DNA of 64,000 nt from Parabacteroides gordonii MS-1 = DSM 23371 (lineage in GTDB: Bacteria > Bacteroidota > Bacteroidia > Bacteroidales > Tannerellaceae): assembly GCF_000969825.1 (NCBI RefSeq), contig NZ_KQ033919.1, forward strand, positions 3,236,749-3,300,748, given 5' to 3'. The notes under the pieces are model-generated. The model saw only the letters and a program-made list of their open reading frames with translations, ran no database searches and was not told the DNA's origin. A program made the position numbers and the translations under genes. Below, one piece after another: positions 16,482 to 25,847 of the stretch. Each line of letters starts with the position of its first letter. Position 1 is the first letter of the stretch.

Positions 16482-19400
16482 ATGATTATGAAACAACGAT
16501 TACTTTATGCGTTCCTGATGCTATTTGCGGTATTGGGGATGGCGAGAGCAGCGGATGTAAATATAAAAGTGACTTCCACCGGTGGTATGCCGGTAACGGT
16601 TACATTGGATCAGGCAGCTACGGTGACTGATTTAACAACAACGCATAGTGGAAAAGTCACGCTCAGTACCGATGGGAAAAAAGTGACCCTTGCGCAAGGG
16701 TACACAGCAGAAGTTGAAATTATTTCAACTTCTGCTACAACTGCTACTGTGACCGGTCGGATGGACAAGCTGGAAATAGCCGGCGATAGTAAACTGAAAA
16801 CTCTCAATTTGAGTAAGGATAATTATGTAAAGGAACTGATCGTTTCCGGTTCTGCATTAGAATCTCTTACTTGTTCCGGCTTGGGAATGGAAACGTTGAC
16901 TTTAACCGGTGCTTCTGCGTTGAAGACGCTGGATGCTTCTGATAATAAGTTGGTGTTTAGTGAGGTCTCTTTGCCTTCTGTTACAACAAAGTTGATAAGC
17001 CTTAATTTATCCGGAAATGCATTAAATGCAGCTCTGGATGTTTCTAGCTATAATGCATTAACCGAGTTAAATGTCTCTAAGAACAAATTAACAGGTTTGA
17101 CAAGTCTTAATGCTTTGACTTCTTTAGCAAAATTGGATATTTCAGACAATAATATTTTGAATTTATCCGCTAATCCGGGTAATCCGGCTTGTGTAATTAC
17201 CTGGGGAGTACAAACATTATCAGTCTCCTCGATAAGTGACTGTAAAGCTCATTCTGGAGTCCGTATCTCTAACTTAATTACTGAGGCTAATATTCCTGTA
17301 GGCGGTAAACCTGAATATTCAAATGTTACCTGGCAAGTAAAGAAGAATAATGTTTACGAAGAAGATAATAGTAAAACCGTTCATCAACCGGATGCCTGGG
17401 ATGGTGAATACCGTTTCTACGATGCAACAACGAAAGAGTTTGTTCAAGGTACTTACCAATGTTCATTGACAACGGGCGGCCGTCAGTATAAACTTACTGA
17501 TCTGACAGTGAATCCTGCTGAGTTTAGCTTGCAAGGTGTGTTACCTGTAAATGCAAAACCAAATTCGTTTAAAGTCTCGATAAACGGTGGAACTGCGGCT
17601 GATTTTGTAACTACTCCTCAAACTGTAAAGCAAGGGGAGAAGCTCCTTTTTACATTAGAACCTAATGATGGTTACGAAACGGCTGTTTATACGGTAAAAG
17701 GCATGGTTCCTGCTATCTCCGGCCAACAGGAACCATATAAAGGTAAATCGATTGAATTTATAGTTAAGGGGCTTTATGATGCAAAGACAATAACTGTTGC
17801 TCCTCAGATTACAGCAGTTGTTTTAGGTAAGGAGCATCCTGTTTCTTACGAAAACAAAACGCAGGAAGGTGGAAGTTTTACAGTTCAGAAAGTCTCCGGT
17901 ACAACAACATCCGATCTGGCTTCAGGTAAAACGATTGCAACCGGCGAAAAGCTGCTGGTTAAGATCAAACCGAATACAGGATATGATTTTAAGCTGACAG
18001 TAAATGGTGCTGATAAAACATCTGAAGTTAAGGTAGATCCAGACGATGTTGTAAATTATACATATAGCGAGGATATTGCTAATGCTAATTATGCAGATAA
18101 TACATCTATTACGGTTTCTGTTACTTTTATAAATCCTTCAATAGATGCTTTTGTTAAAGTGAATGGAGCGGCATTGGCTTCTTCAATCGATTATATTGCA
18201 GATCAGAAAGTGACTATTCAAAAGCCGGATGGAACTACAACAGATGTTCAAGATGCAACTGCTGTTGAGTTACAACCGAATACAACGTATCAGGCTATTT
18301 TTACAACTAAAAAATTATCCGGTGGAACTGCCCCTGATGGAGTTTATCGCTTAAAAGATATAACTATCAACGGAGGTGAATTGAAAACCGTAGAGAAAGA
18401 TAAGTCTGGTCAGGATATGAAATATACAGTTGCATTTACTGTAAAAACCTCAGATGTGACTATTTCTATCACAACAAAGACCATGCAGGAAGTGGATATT
18501 AAACCTGTGATTAATGATGGTGTTAGTGGTCAGTTACAGACTTATGATGGTAAAGTGAAACCTGTATTATTCAGTACCGTTCCGGCTAATTTGAATGAAC
18601 ATGTGAAGATTACCTATAAAACGAATGATGCAAATTCTACTCCAGTTGATACTCCTATCAATGCCGGTAAATATAAAGCAACTTTGGTATTTGAAGAGAA
18701 TGACTCTTATATACCAAAAGTAGTGGCAGGTGTTGAGGATTTCGAATTGGAAATAACGAAAGCTTCATTGACTATCGAGACATTACCGATTGTAACAGTT
18801 GAAAAGGACAAGACGTACAAAATAACCGGTGGTAAAGTAATATTCAATAATGCTGAGATAAAGGGTACATTTGAAACATCATCTCCTTCGGCTTCAACTC
18901 CGGGTAAATCTCATCCCGTAAAAGTAACTTTCGCTCCGACCTTGCCTGCTGATGCTGCAAACTTTGAAGATGCAGAAGCAAACGTAAATGTGATGGTTCC
19001 GGGAAGTGCCCTCGATCTGTATAAGATTACAATGAATGAGTTGCCAACCTCGTACAGTATTCAATGGCTGAATGGCAATAAACCGGTGGATATTTCGACA
19101 GATACTTTTGCTGGTGATACAGAATTGACAGCTATTGTAACTTATCCAAAAGGAACAAAAGGTGTTGAGTTGAAGAAAACGTCTGATATTAGTCCAACTC
19201 TGGTTACTCCTACCACTACAGAAGATGGAATGTTGGTTTATACTGTTACAATAAAAGAAAATACAAACTTTAGTGTTGTCAAGGGCTCCGGTGATACGTA
19301 TAATATTGAAATAGGAAGTCAGAAAACCGATTTCACGGGCGAACCGCTAGCATATAACCCTGAAACGGGATTGACGATCTCAGATAAGAATGATCAGCCT

Positions 19401-20828
19401 GTTTCTTGGGCTACTATTAGTTCTTCTGTATCGGTAACTTATAAAGATGCTTCCGGTAAAGTAGTTGCTTTGCCTGTCGATGCTGGTACATATACTGTTT
19501 GTGTGTCGATTGCAGCAGATAAAGCAACAGGGTACGTGGAGACTACTGCTGAAAGTGCCGCTTTTATTGTCAACAAGATTAAACCGGTTATTTATACAAT
19601 GCCAAAGGCTTCCGTGATTGCCAAAGGACAGACTCTTTCTTTGTCTGACCTGACAGGGGGGGCAGTCAATATTCCTGGTAAATTTACCTGGAAAGATGGT
19701 ACGAAATCTTTCTCTGTTGCCGGATCTTATAAACAGCCGGTAGTATTTACACCGGAAGCTGGATATGATAAGAATTATCTGTCTGTGGAAACCGGGGGGG
19801 AAGGAACCACTGCGCAAGTCGATTATGTCTCCGTTAGTGTTTCCGATCTGCAAATAGTAACTTTTGTACAGACGGAAGGAACAATAACCGTAACTAACCA
19901 GTTGGGACAAACATTACCTACCGGTAGTGCTGTAACAAAAGGAGATGTGCTGACTATAAAGGTTGAACCTCGTGAAGGTCTGGAACTGAAATCGCTGACA
20001 GTAAACGGCTCGAATAATACAGGAGTTTATACAGTGGGGACTTCCTCTGTCGCTATTGAAGCGACTTTCCAGCCTAAGGTGGTAGATCCAGAACCAAGTG
20101 ATCCGGTGATCGACCCGAACAGCCAATACGCAGTAACTTTGCCGAAAGCAGGAGAAGTGCGTGGCGTTGTAATCAGCAAACCGGGAGTAAATGCTGTTTT
20201 GAAGGATAAATCTTTTAGTTTTACACTTGGAGCGTTAGCTGCGGATCTTGGTAATATCGTTGTAAAGGTAAACGGAACAGAGCTGAAATCGACAGACGGA
20301 ACCTATACCATCGCAAAAGTAAGTGAGAATACTACCGTTCAGATCTCGTTGGCTAACCCTACTCCGTTGAAAGTTTCAGTAGAAACAGTTACGAAGAATG
20401 ACAATGGATATGTGATGGGTAAAGTACAGGTAGATGGCCCGGCAGACGGTGTATGCTATTATAATGATGTGATTACATTGGTCGCATATCCGGAAAGTGG
20501 CGTGATGTTCAACGGGTGGTCGGATGATAAAGAAGTGAAGAGCCAGTTGCGTACGCTGACACTTACACAGGATGTAACTATTAAGCCTCTCTTTAGCGGC
20601 ATACCGACAGGTATTGAGTCTGTTGTAACTGCAAGGATATATGGTACTCAAGGTTACCTCGTGATCGAAGGTGTTACACAAGGTAAAGTAACCATTGTCA
20701 GCATGGATGGTCGTATGCAGCGTCAACAGGTCAGTGGTGATGGCCGTATTCAGTTGGCAGGTGGTGTGTATGGTGTGATACTGGAAGATGGTTCGAATGT
20801 GATTCGCACTAAAGTGATTGTGAAGTAA
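16482..20828 (+). CDS. Secreted LRR / MBG-repeat surface protein with C-terminal sorting-like domain (1448 aa)
   Basis: A signal peptide (MIMKQRLLYAFLMLFAVLGM then ARA) is followed by leucine-rich-repeat-like segments at about residues 95-235 (LTSLAKLDISDNNILNLS, ALTELNVSKNKLTGL). Then come several beta-sandwich repeats. Two of these resemble MBG-type domains (starting near YDGKVKPVLF and FTGEPLAYNP, each with a DAGTYT or NAGKYK motif). An InlB-like segment precedes the end (YPESGVMFNGWSDD). The C-terminal ~75 residues after GIPTGIESV look like a Por/type IX-style C-terminal domain (VTIVSMDGRM, GVYGVILEDG, TKVIVK). It is probably a surface adhesin. A second in-frame ATG lies two codons downstream. 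Its tail differs from that of its two large neighbours. Confidence 0.83.
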   Translation: MIMKQRLLYAFLMLFAVLGMARAADVNIKVTSTGGMPVTVTLDQAATVTDLTTTHSGKVTLSTDGKKVTLAQGYTAEVEIISTSATTATVTGRMDKLEIAGDSKLKTLNLSKDNYVKELIVSGSALESLTCSGLGMETLTLTGASALKTLDASDNKLVFSEVSLPSVTTKLISLNLSGNALNAALDVSSYNALTELNVSKNKLTGLTSLNALTSLAKLDISDNNILNLSANPGNPACVITWGVQTLSVSSISDCKAHSGVRISNLITEANIPVGGKPEYSNVTWQVKKNNVYEEDNSKTVHQPDAWDGEYRFYDATTKEFVQGTYQCSLTTGGRQYKLTDLTVNPAEFSLQGVLPVNAKPNSFKVSINGGTAADFVTTPQTVKQGEKLLFTLEPNDGYETAVYTVKGMVPAISGQQEPYKGKSIEFIVKGLYDAKTITVAPQITAVVLGKEHPVSYENKTQEGGSFTVQKVSGTTTSDLASGKTIATGEKLLVKIKPNTGYDFKLTVNGADKTSEVKVDPDDVVNYTYSEDIANANYADNTSITVSVTFINPSIDAFVKVNGAALASSIDYIADQKVTIQKPDGTTTDVQDATAVELQPNTTYQAIFTTKKLSGGTAPDGVYRLKDITINGGELKTVEKDKSGQDMKYTVAFTVKTSDVTISITTKTMQEVDIKPVINDGVSGQLQTYDGKVKPVLFSTVPANLNEHVKITYKTNDANSTPVDTPINAGKYKATLVFEENDSYIPKVVAGVEDFELEITKASLTIETLPIVTVEKDKTYKITGGKVIFNNAEIKGTFETSSPSASTPGKSHPVKVTFAPTLPADAANFEDAEANVNVMVPGSALDLYKITMNELPTSYSIQWLNGNKPVDISTDTFAGDTELTAIVTYPKGTKGVELKKTSDISPTLVTPTTTEDGMLVYTVTIKENTNFSVVKGSGDTYNIEIGSQKTDFTGEPLAYNPETGLTISDKNDQPVSWATISSSVSVTYKDASGKVVALPVDAGTYTVCVSIAADKATGYVETTAESAAFIVNKIKPVIYTMPKASVIAKGQTLSLSDLTGGAVNIPGKFTWKDGTKSFSVAGSYKQPVVFTPEAGYDKNYLSVETGGEGTTAQVDYVSVSVSDLQIVTFVQTEGTITVTNQLGQTLPTGSAVTKGDVLTIKVEPREGLELKSLTVNGSNNTGVYTVGTSSVAIEATFQPKVVDPEPSDPVIDPNSQYAVTLPKAGEVRGVVISKPGVNAVLKDKSFSFTLGALAADLGNIVVKVNGTELKSTDGTYTIAKVSENTTVQISLANPTPLKVSVETVTKNDNGYVMGKVQVDGPADGVCYYNDVITLVAYPESGVMFNGWSDDKEVKSQLRTLTLTQDVTIKPLFSGIPTGIESVVTARIYGTQGYLVIEGVTQGKVTIVSMDGRMQRQQVSGDGRIQLAGGVYGVILEDGSNVIRTKVIVK

Positions 20829-20873
20829 TAGCGAAGTTTCCATCAGGTAAAATACCTCTGGAAGAAATGATGT

Positions 20874-20910
20874 GCCCCCCGGAAGTCAGACTTTCGGGGG
20901 GCTATTTTTT
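20874..20910. terminator. GC-rich terminator between convergent genes
   Basis: GCCCCCCGGAAGT pairs with ACTTTCGGGGGGC (20874-20902, one mismatch), followed by a T run on the plus strand. It separates the LRR surface protein gene and the acyltransferase gene. Confidence 0.85.
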
Positions 20911-20919
20911 TGATCGTAT

Positions 20920-21666
20920 TTATATTGTAATACTACCGGTAACTGTCTGTTCTGTTTCGGCAAATAGTTCGGCGAAAGGTTTAGACTTCACGGGAATAGG
21001 GTCGTGGATGATGAGTTCGATGTGGTTGCCGAGTCCCAGAGGGAAGGAACCCCATTTGGTCATTTTCCATGAGTTGTTGATGGTGACCGGCACCATGTAA
21101 GCCGACGGTGCATACTTACAGAGGATTTTCAGTCCGTTTTCAGCAAAAGGGCGGGGGGTACCCGTTTTACTTCGTGTCCCTTCCGGGAAAATCACTGCCG
21201 AACGTTTATTTTTTTCGATATATTCAGCCATTATACGGATGGCTGACAATGCCTGTTTCGGGTCTTTCCGGTCGATAAGCACGGAACCGCCATGATTGAG
21301 GTTGTATGAGATGCTGGGGATGCCTTTCCCCAGTTCGATTTTACTGATAAACTTAGGGTGTACCTTGCGCATGAACCAGCAGATGGAGGTAATATCATAC
21401 AAGCTTTGATGATTTGAAGCAATGATCAAGGGCTGGTTGGCCGGAAGTTTTTCCAGTCCGGTCACTTTGTATCTTGTTCCCAGTACGTAGGTGTTGGCAA
21501 CCAGGAAAAAACTTAAAACATCCACGCTTTTTTTGTGTGCTTTGTAACCAAACAGGTTGAAGCATATCCATTGTACTACATGAAAGAAAGCCAATGTAAA
21601 ACCAAATAACACATAATAGATGGCCGAAAGCAGGTACGAAATAATTTTTTCCATTTTATCATTCAA
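20920..21666 (-). CDS. 1-acyl-sn-glycerol-3-phosphate acyltransferase (PlsC family)
   Basis: Transfers an acyl chain to lysophosphatidate or a related lipid at the inner membrane. In 248 aa it has the catalytic NHxxxxD motif (ASNHQSLYD, near residue 82) and the FPEGTRSKTG substrate motif (near 161), with an N-terminal membrane segment. The length is normal for the family. It is separated from the large surface protein gene by a strong terminator. The true substrate (phosphatidate or ornithine-type lipid) cannot be told from sequence alone. Confidence 0.92.
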   Translation of the reverse strand: MNDKMEKIISYLLSAIYYVLFGFTLAFFHVVQWICFNLFGYKAHKKSVDVLSFFLVANTYVLGTRYKVTGLEKLPANQPLIIASNHQSLYDITSICWFMRKVHPKFISKIELGKGIPSISYNLNHGGSVLIDRKDPKQALSAIRIMAEYIEKNKRSAVIFPEGTRSKTGTPRPFAENGLKILCKYAPSAYMVPVTINNSWKMTKWGSFPLGLGNHIELIIHDPIPVKSKPFAELFAETEQTVTGSITI

Positions 21667-21726
21667 GTGTGTTAAACATAAAACGACAAGTTGCCGTGTA
21701 AATGAGATGACAAATGTATGAAAAAA

Positions 21727-22263
21727 TTACGGATAATTGTTGTAATATTTCTGTGTCTGCCAACGTTGGGCGTTTCTTCTTTTGGAACGCGCACTGGGCA
21801 TAAAGACCTGTTGGAGCAGATCGTCGAATGAGATACCCGACGGCTTCACGGCATTTGCCCGGATATCGGGGGAGACATAGAAAGAACCGAACATTTTAAA
21901 ACGAGGTAATGGTTTATCCAGTCCGTACCGCATAAAGACGGCCGGTGGCAGATCTTTCAGGGCAACTTTCCGGTTAGGATTTTTCTCTTCTACATCTTCG
22001 GGACGAACATATTCAGAGAAGTCTTTTAGAATGGAAGAGGCGGGGGAGGCAGACGGCGCCATGATCATATTCGACGCCGGTTTGTCCGTGTTGATGAGTG
22101 TGCCGGATTCTATTGCTTTCAGCGCTTCCGGGTTCAGTTCTATCTTTTCCTTGCCTGAAATGATATTCTGAAGCCATACCGAATCCTTCTCTGTCCATTG
22201 TCCGTATACGTATTCCGTACCGTTCAGGCATATCAACATCCATATAATTATTCTTCTACTCAT
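21727..22263 (-). CDS. Hypothetical secreted protein, 178 aa
   Basis: The N-terminus is a probable signal peptide (MSRRIIIWMLICLNGTEYVY then GQ). The mature part has a proline/serine stretch and a distinctive basic, Gln/Asn-rich end (SARSKRRNAQRWQTQKYYNN). I do not recognise the family. It lies downstream of the permease operon but behind a hairpin terminator (22273-22317), so it is probably transcribed separately. Confidence 0.75.
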   Translation of the reverse strand: MSRRIIIWMLICLNGTEYVYGQWTEKDSVWLQNIISGKEKIELNPEALKAIESGTLINTDKPASNMIMAPSASPASSILKDFSEYVRPEDVEEKNPNRKVALKDLPPAVFMRYGLDKPLPRFKMFGSFYVSPDIRANAVKPSGISFDDLLQQVFMPSARSKRRNAQRWQTQKYYNNYP

Positions 22264-22272
22264 CTAAAATCG

Positions 22273-22317
22273 TTCAGCTTCCCGCATTTGTTTTTAATAA
22301 ACGCGCGGGAAGCTGAA
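22273..22317 (-). terminator. Terminator of the permease operon
   Basis: A perfect 13-bp stem TTCAGCTTCCCGC (22273-22285) / GCGGGAAGCTGAA (22305-22317) with a 19-nt loop and a short T run on the minus-strand side. It follows the last permease gene. Confidence 0.7.
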
Positions 22318-22349
22318 ATACTGCACGGAATTTGTGTTTATTTAGTTTT

Positions 22350-24755
22350 TTATTCCGCTTTTATCGACTCTGCCGGGTTTGTCTGTGCTGCCTGTCTGAC
22401 TTGACGGAAGATAGAAAGAAGGACGATTCCGCAGGTGATAAAGAATACGGCTATAAAAGGCCATGCTGCCAGGTTGATATGGTTGGCATAGGTTTCCAGC
22501 CATTGCTGCATCAGGATATATCCCAATGGTAGGGCAAACAGGTTGCTGATAATGACCAGTATCAGATATTCCCGGAAGAATAATTGCAGGATATGCAGGA
22601 AAGTAGCACCATTCACTTTGCGGATGGCGATCTCTTTTTTCCGTTGTTGGGCAGAAAGGCTGACCAACGAATAAATACCGAATGTGGAGATCAGGATACA
22701 AAGGACAGCAATGATACTGAATACACTGAATATGACCTTCTCCGGACGATTGAATTTATCGACCAGATCGCTTAAGCGGATACATAAATTGCTGTTGGGG
22801 ATCCCGCTGTGGTTAAACTTTTGTACGACCTGCCTGATATATTCGGTCACTTCTTTTTGGTGCCCCGGAAGGTGGCGAACATAGAAATATTGAACCGGAG
22901 AATATTCTTTCATATCCTGATCGGTATATAAGCGGAAAAAGATCGGCAGAACCGGATATTGCATCGGGGCATACAGGTAATCATTCAATATGCCTGCTAC
23001 TTTCCGGTTGGAAGCTATGTGGCTTTTCCCGTCGTATTTATAGATATTTCGTTCCAGTAAATCTTTGTAACCCAGTTTCCGGAAGCCGGTTCTGTTGACC
23101 AGGAAATTGTCTGTATTACTATCGTCGAGCCATTCCCCGGCTTCCAGTGTGAGGTCGAACAGGGAAAAGAACTCTTTACTGACCAACATAATATAATCTT
23201 CCCGGGTTGGGTCTGTTTCTGCCGGATCGAAAGATAAATGGGAGATAAAGGTTCCATAATAATCCCCCTGTTCAGTAAAGACTGGCGAGTTGACCGCGGT
23301 ATAACAGACTGCATCCACAGAAGGGTGGTTACGCAGTTCCGGAGCTAGTGTTCTCAGGTCGTGTTCATAGGCATTTTCAAAGCCCATATCTACCTGCAAC
23401 ACGTTTTCATACCGTATACCTTTATCTTTGGTAAGGATAAAATGAAGTTGCTGGAAGAGAACCAGCGAAGTGAAAAAGAACAGGGAGCCAATAAATATCT
23501 GCCCGGCTATCAGTCCTCTTTTGAAAAATACCGACTGGTTTTGTGGATTACACAAGACCTGCCGGATAGGAATAAAGCTGAATAACCCGAACAACACCGT
23601 GCTGACAAGTATCGCAGCCAGTCCGGTCAGAACCAAAGCAGACTGATCGATATGCCGTGAAACCCCTTCGTAAATGCCGTAATGATTCCAGGTGGTATAA
23701 CTCTCGTAATAAGGGAAAATGACTTCCATCAGGCAGAATGCCAGCAGATAGGCAAAGAACATAGGGAAGAAAAGCTCGATCCATCCTTTCAGCAGCATCT
23801 GCCTGGGCGATGCTCCGATACACAGGTAGGTTCTGTTTTTCTGTTTCTTACGCTGTTGCTGGCCGATAAATAGTACCAAAAGGTTCATCAAAGCGCTGAG
23901 GAAAGCCATCAGCCCGGCGAAAGCCAGGATATGGATATTACGTATCCGGCTTTCCAGTTCGGGATGGCAGTAGAGGTGTACTTCCGCCGGGGTACGCAGG
24001 TTTATTTTCCATTTATCTACATGATTTGCACCATGCGGATCGTCGGCATGGCTTTTGTATAAGGCCAGCTTTTCTTTGACTTTTCGGACGTTGCTTCCCG
24101 GATATAAGCGCACATAGGTTATATTCCGGTTCACATGCGGTATGGGTTTTACTTTGTTGATGATCAGAAACTGAAAGATGAGATCCGAATTATCGGGATA
24201 ATCCTTGATGACCCCTACGACGACGGGGCGGTAATGTCCGGTCAGTTCGAACACTCTCCCGATACAGTTGGTCGTACCGAAGAATTTCATAGCCGTACTT
24301 TGAGTGAGGACAACAGACAAACCGTCCAGCACGGCCCCTTTGTTTGTCCCGGTGATGAAATCCGTCCTGAACATCTTGAAAAAGGAATGGTCACAAGTCA
24401 GTCCGTAGATATACTTGCTGGTATTGTTTTCTTTGATCGTATAGGTAGTGTTGGCAAAGATGCATATTTCCTGAATTTCAGGCAGTAATTTCTTCAGTTC
24501 GGCGCGGTCGTTGATATGAAGCTGGTCGAGGTCGGCTTCTGCCCCGGTAGCTTTTCTAGCTATCCCGGAGGTAGTCAGGCAATACAGCCGGTCACCCTGG
24601 GGATGGAAGTTATCGAAGTGCGTTTCCCACCACAACCAGTAGCCCCCCAGGATAAAGGCCGTAAAACCGATTGCCAGACCGATAATGCTGACAATCGCTT
24701 GTGTTTTATATTTAAGTTGTTCCCGGAAGGTTACTTTAAAATAGTGTTGTAACAT
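22350..24755 (-). CDS. MacB-type FtsX-domain ABC permease (permease 5)
   Basis: An inner-membrane permease of 801 aa with the full architecture: N-terminal helix (about residues 20-43), large periplasmic domain, three helices and short loops (about 280-400), a further helix (about 410-435), a second periplasmic domain, and three C-terminal helices (about 680-785). The second FtsX domain keeps the signature KKEIAIRKVNGA and ends NPAESIKAE. The first FtsX half is degenerate (TYLCIGASPRQ). There is no ATPase domain, so it needs a separate one; the candidate is at 1-659. It is the last gene of the operon beginning at 30594. The preceding lipoprotein gene ends at 24772, 16 nt from this start. Confidence 0.92.
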   Translation of the reverse strand: MLQHYFKVTFREQLKYKTQAIVSIIGLAIGFTAFILGGYWLWWETHFDNFHPQGDRLYCLTTSGIARKATGAEADLDQLHINDRAELKKLLPEIQEICIFANTTYTIKENNTSKYIYGLTCDHSFFKMFRTDFITGTNKGAVLDGLSVVLTQSTAMKFFGTTNCIGRVFELTGHYRPVVVGVIKDYPDNSDLIFQFLIINKVKPIPHVNRNITYVRLYPGSNVRKVKEKLALYKSHADDPHGANHVDKWKINLRTPAEVHLYCHPELESRIRNIHILAFAGLMAFLSALMNLLVLFIGQQQRKKQKNRTYLCIGASPRQMLLKGWIELFFPMFFAYLLAFCLMEVIFPYYESYTTWNHYGIYEGVSRHIDQSALVLTGLAAILVSTVLFGLFSFIPIRQVLCNPQNQSVFFKRGLIAGQIFIGSLFFFTSLVLFQQLHFILTKDKGIRYENVLQVDMGFENAYEHDLRTLAPELRNHPSVDAVCYTAVNSPVFTEQGDYYGTFISHLSFDPAETDPTREDYIMLVSKEFFSLFDLTLEAGEWLDDSNTDNFLVNRTGFRKLGYKDLLERNIYKYDGKSHIASNRKVAGILNDYLYAPMQYPVLPIFFRLYTDQDMKEYSPVQYFYVRHLPGHQKEVTEYIRQVVQKFNHSGIPNSNLCIRLSDLVDKFNRPEKVIFSVFSIIAVLCILISTFGIYSLVSLSAQQRKKEIAIRKVNGATFLHILQLFFREYLILVIISNLFALPLGYILMQQWLETYANHINLAAWPFIAVFFITCGIVLLSIFRQVRQAAQTNPAESIKAE

Positions 24756-24771
24756 GGATACTATTTGTTTA

Positions 24772-25836
24772 TCAGATTTTATTTTTCAGGTTGTATCTTA
24801 CCACATCCCGTCCACCTTGTTCGTTGGGGGACAAAGCTAATAAGTATTTACCTGATTTCTCTGTGGCGATTTTACGTAAGTTATGGTCGGCTTGTAAAGT
24901 TGCCTTATGTTTTCCGTCCCAATCGAATACATAAATCACTGAATTGCCGGTGAAGTCTGTCGAGCCGTCGAACAGGCAAAATACATACTGGTCTGAACAG
25001 CAGATATCGATAAAACATTTCTTACTATGCTCGGCATCCATATATTTATTCGTGATATCCGCGACAGGGATAGAATAATAGTCGGCAAAGGAAATGGCAT
25101 CGGTCATATTGCCGTTGAGGTCGTAGAAGTTGACACTGTCGATGAAACGGAGGGCGGCAACGATCACTCCTTTTTCTTCATTGACTACGAGATCGGATGC
25201 GAATGCTCTTCTTCGAACATCATCGATCATCGGCACTTTGATTACGGGGTAGGGGGGTACTTTGTAAAGTCCGCCTGTTTTGTCCGCAGAATAAAATACC
25301 TGGGATCTGTCGGGATTGAACATGACTGCATACGTTTTATCAGGGGTAATGCAGCAGTTGGTACATCCGTCACCCGGTGTAAATTCGAAAGAAGAAGTAG
25401 AGTTAACGGTGACTAGCGGTGCAGCCTGCGTGGCATCTAGGTTGATTTGTTTCAAACTGTGTGAGTCGTTATCCCAGACAGATATACCATTCTTCATCTT
25501 GTTGCAGGTGAAGTCATATTTTGTAAAGTGAGGAGAAGAGATAACAAAAGTATCTTTCTCTCTCAACTCGATCTGATGCAATGAGAAATCTTCTTTATTC
25601 CGGACTTGCAGGAGCGTATCGCTATAATAATCCATAAACGCATAATAATCGTCTGTAATAGCGATGTCGTAATAATTATGCCGGCTGTTACCCTGAAAAA
25701 CTATTTCTCCGGATAACTCTCCTGTGATAGTCGTTTTTATCTGATGATTTTTTACAGAACCTTTACTTCGGTCTCCGGAACAGGAAACGACTAAAAAAAG
25801 GATGCTGAGTAAGAATAGAGACTGTTTCATATTCAT
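24772..25836 (-). CDS. Beta-propeller (TolB-like, BF3164-type) lipoprotein inside the permease operon
   Basis: A lipoprotein of 354 aa: signal MNMKQSLFLLSILFLVVSC with the lipidated Cys near residue 19. The mature part has repeating beta segments (DIAITDDYYAFMDYYSDTL, VVAALRFIDSVNFYDLNGN, VYVFDWDGKHKATL) typical of a six-bladed propeller such as the BF3164-type lipoproteins of Bacteroides. It sits between permeases 4 and 5 with gaps of 11 and 16 nt. A role as periplasmic binding or scaffold subunit of the exporter is plausible from context only. A second ATG two codons later is an alternative start. Confidence 0.82.
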   Translation of the reverse strand: MNMKQSLFLLSILFLVVSCSGDRSKGSVKNHQIKTTITGELSGEIVFQGNSRHNYYDIAITDDYYAFMDYYSDTLLQVRNKEDFSLHQIELREKDTFVISSPHFTKYDFTCNKMKNGISVWDNDSHSLKQINLDATQAAPLVTVNSTSSFEFTPGDGCTNCCITPDKTYAVMFNPDRSQVFYSADKTGGLYKVPPYPVIKVPMIDDVRRRAFASDLVVNEEKGVIVAALRFIDSVNFYDLNGNMTDAISFADYYSIPVADITNKYMDAEHSKKCFIDICCSDQYVFCLFDGSTDFTGNSVIYVFDWDGKHKATLQADHNLRKIATEKSGKYLLALSPNEQGGRDVVRYNLKNKI

Positions 25837-25847
25837 ATGATTTTTGT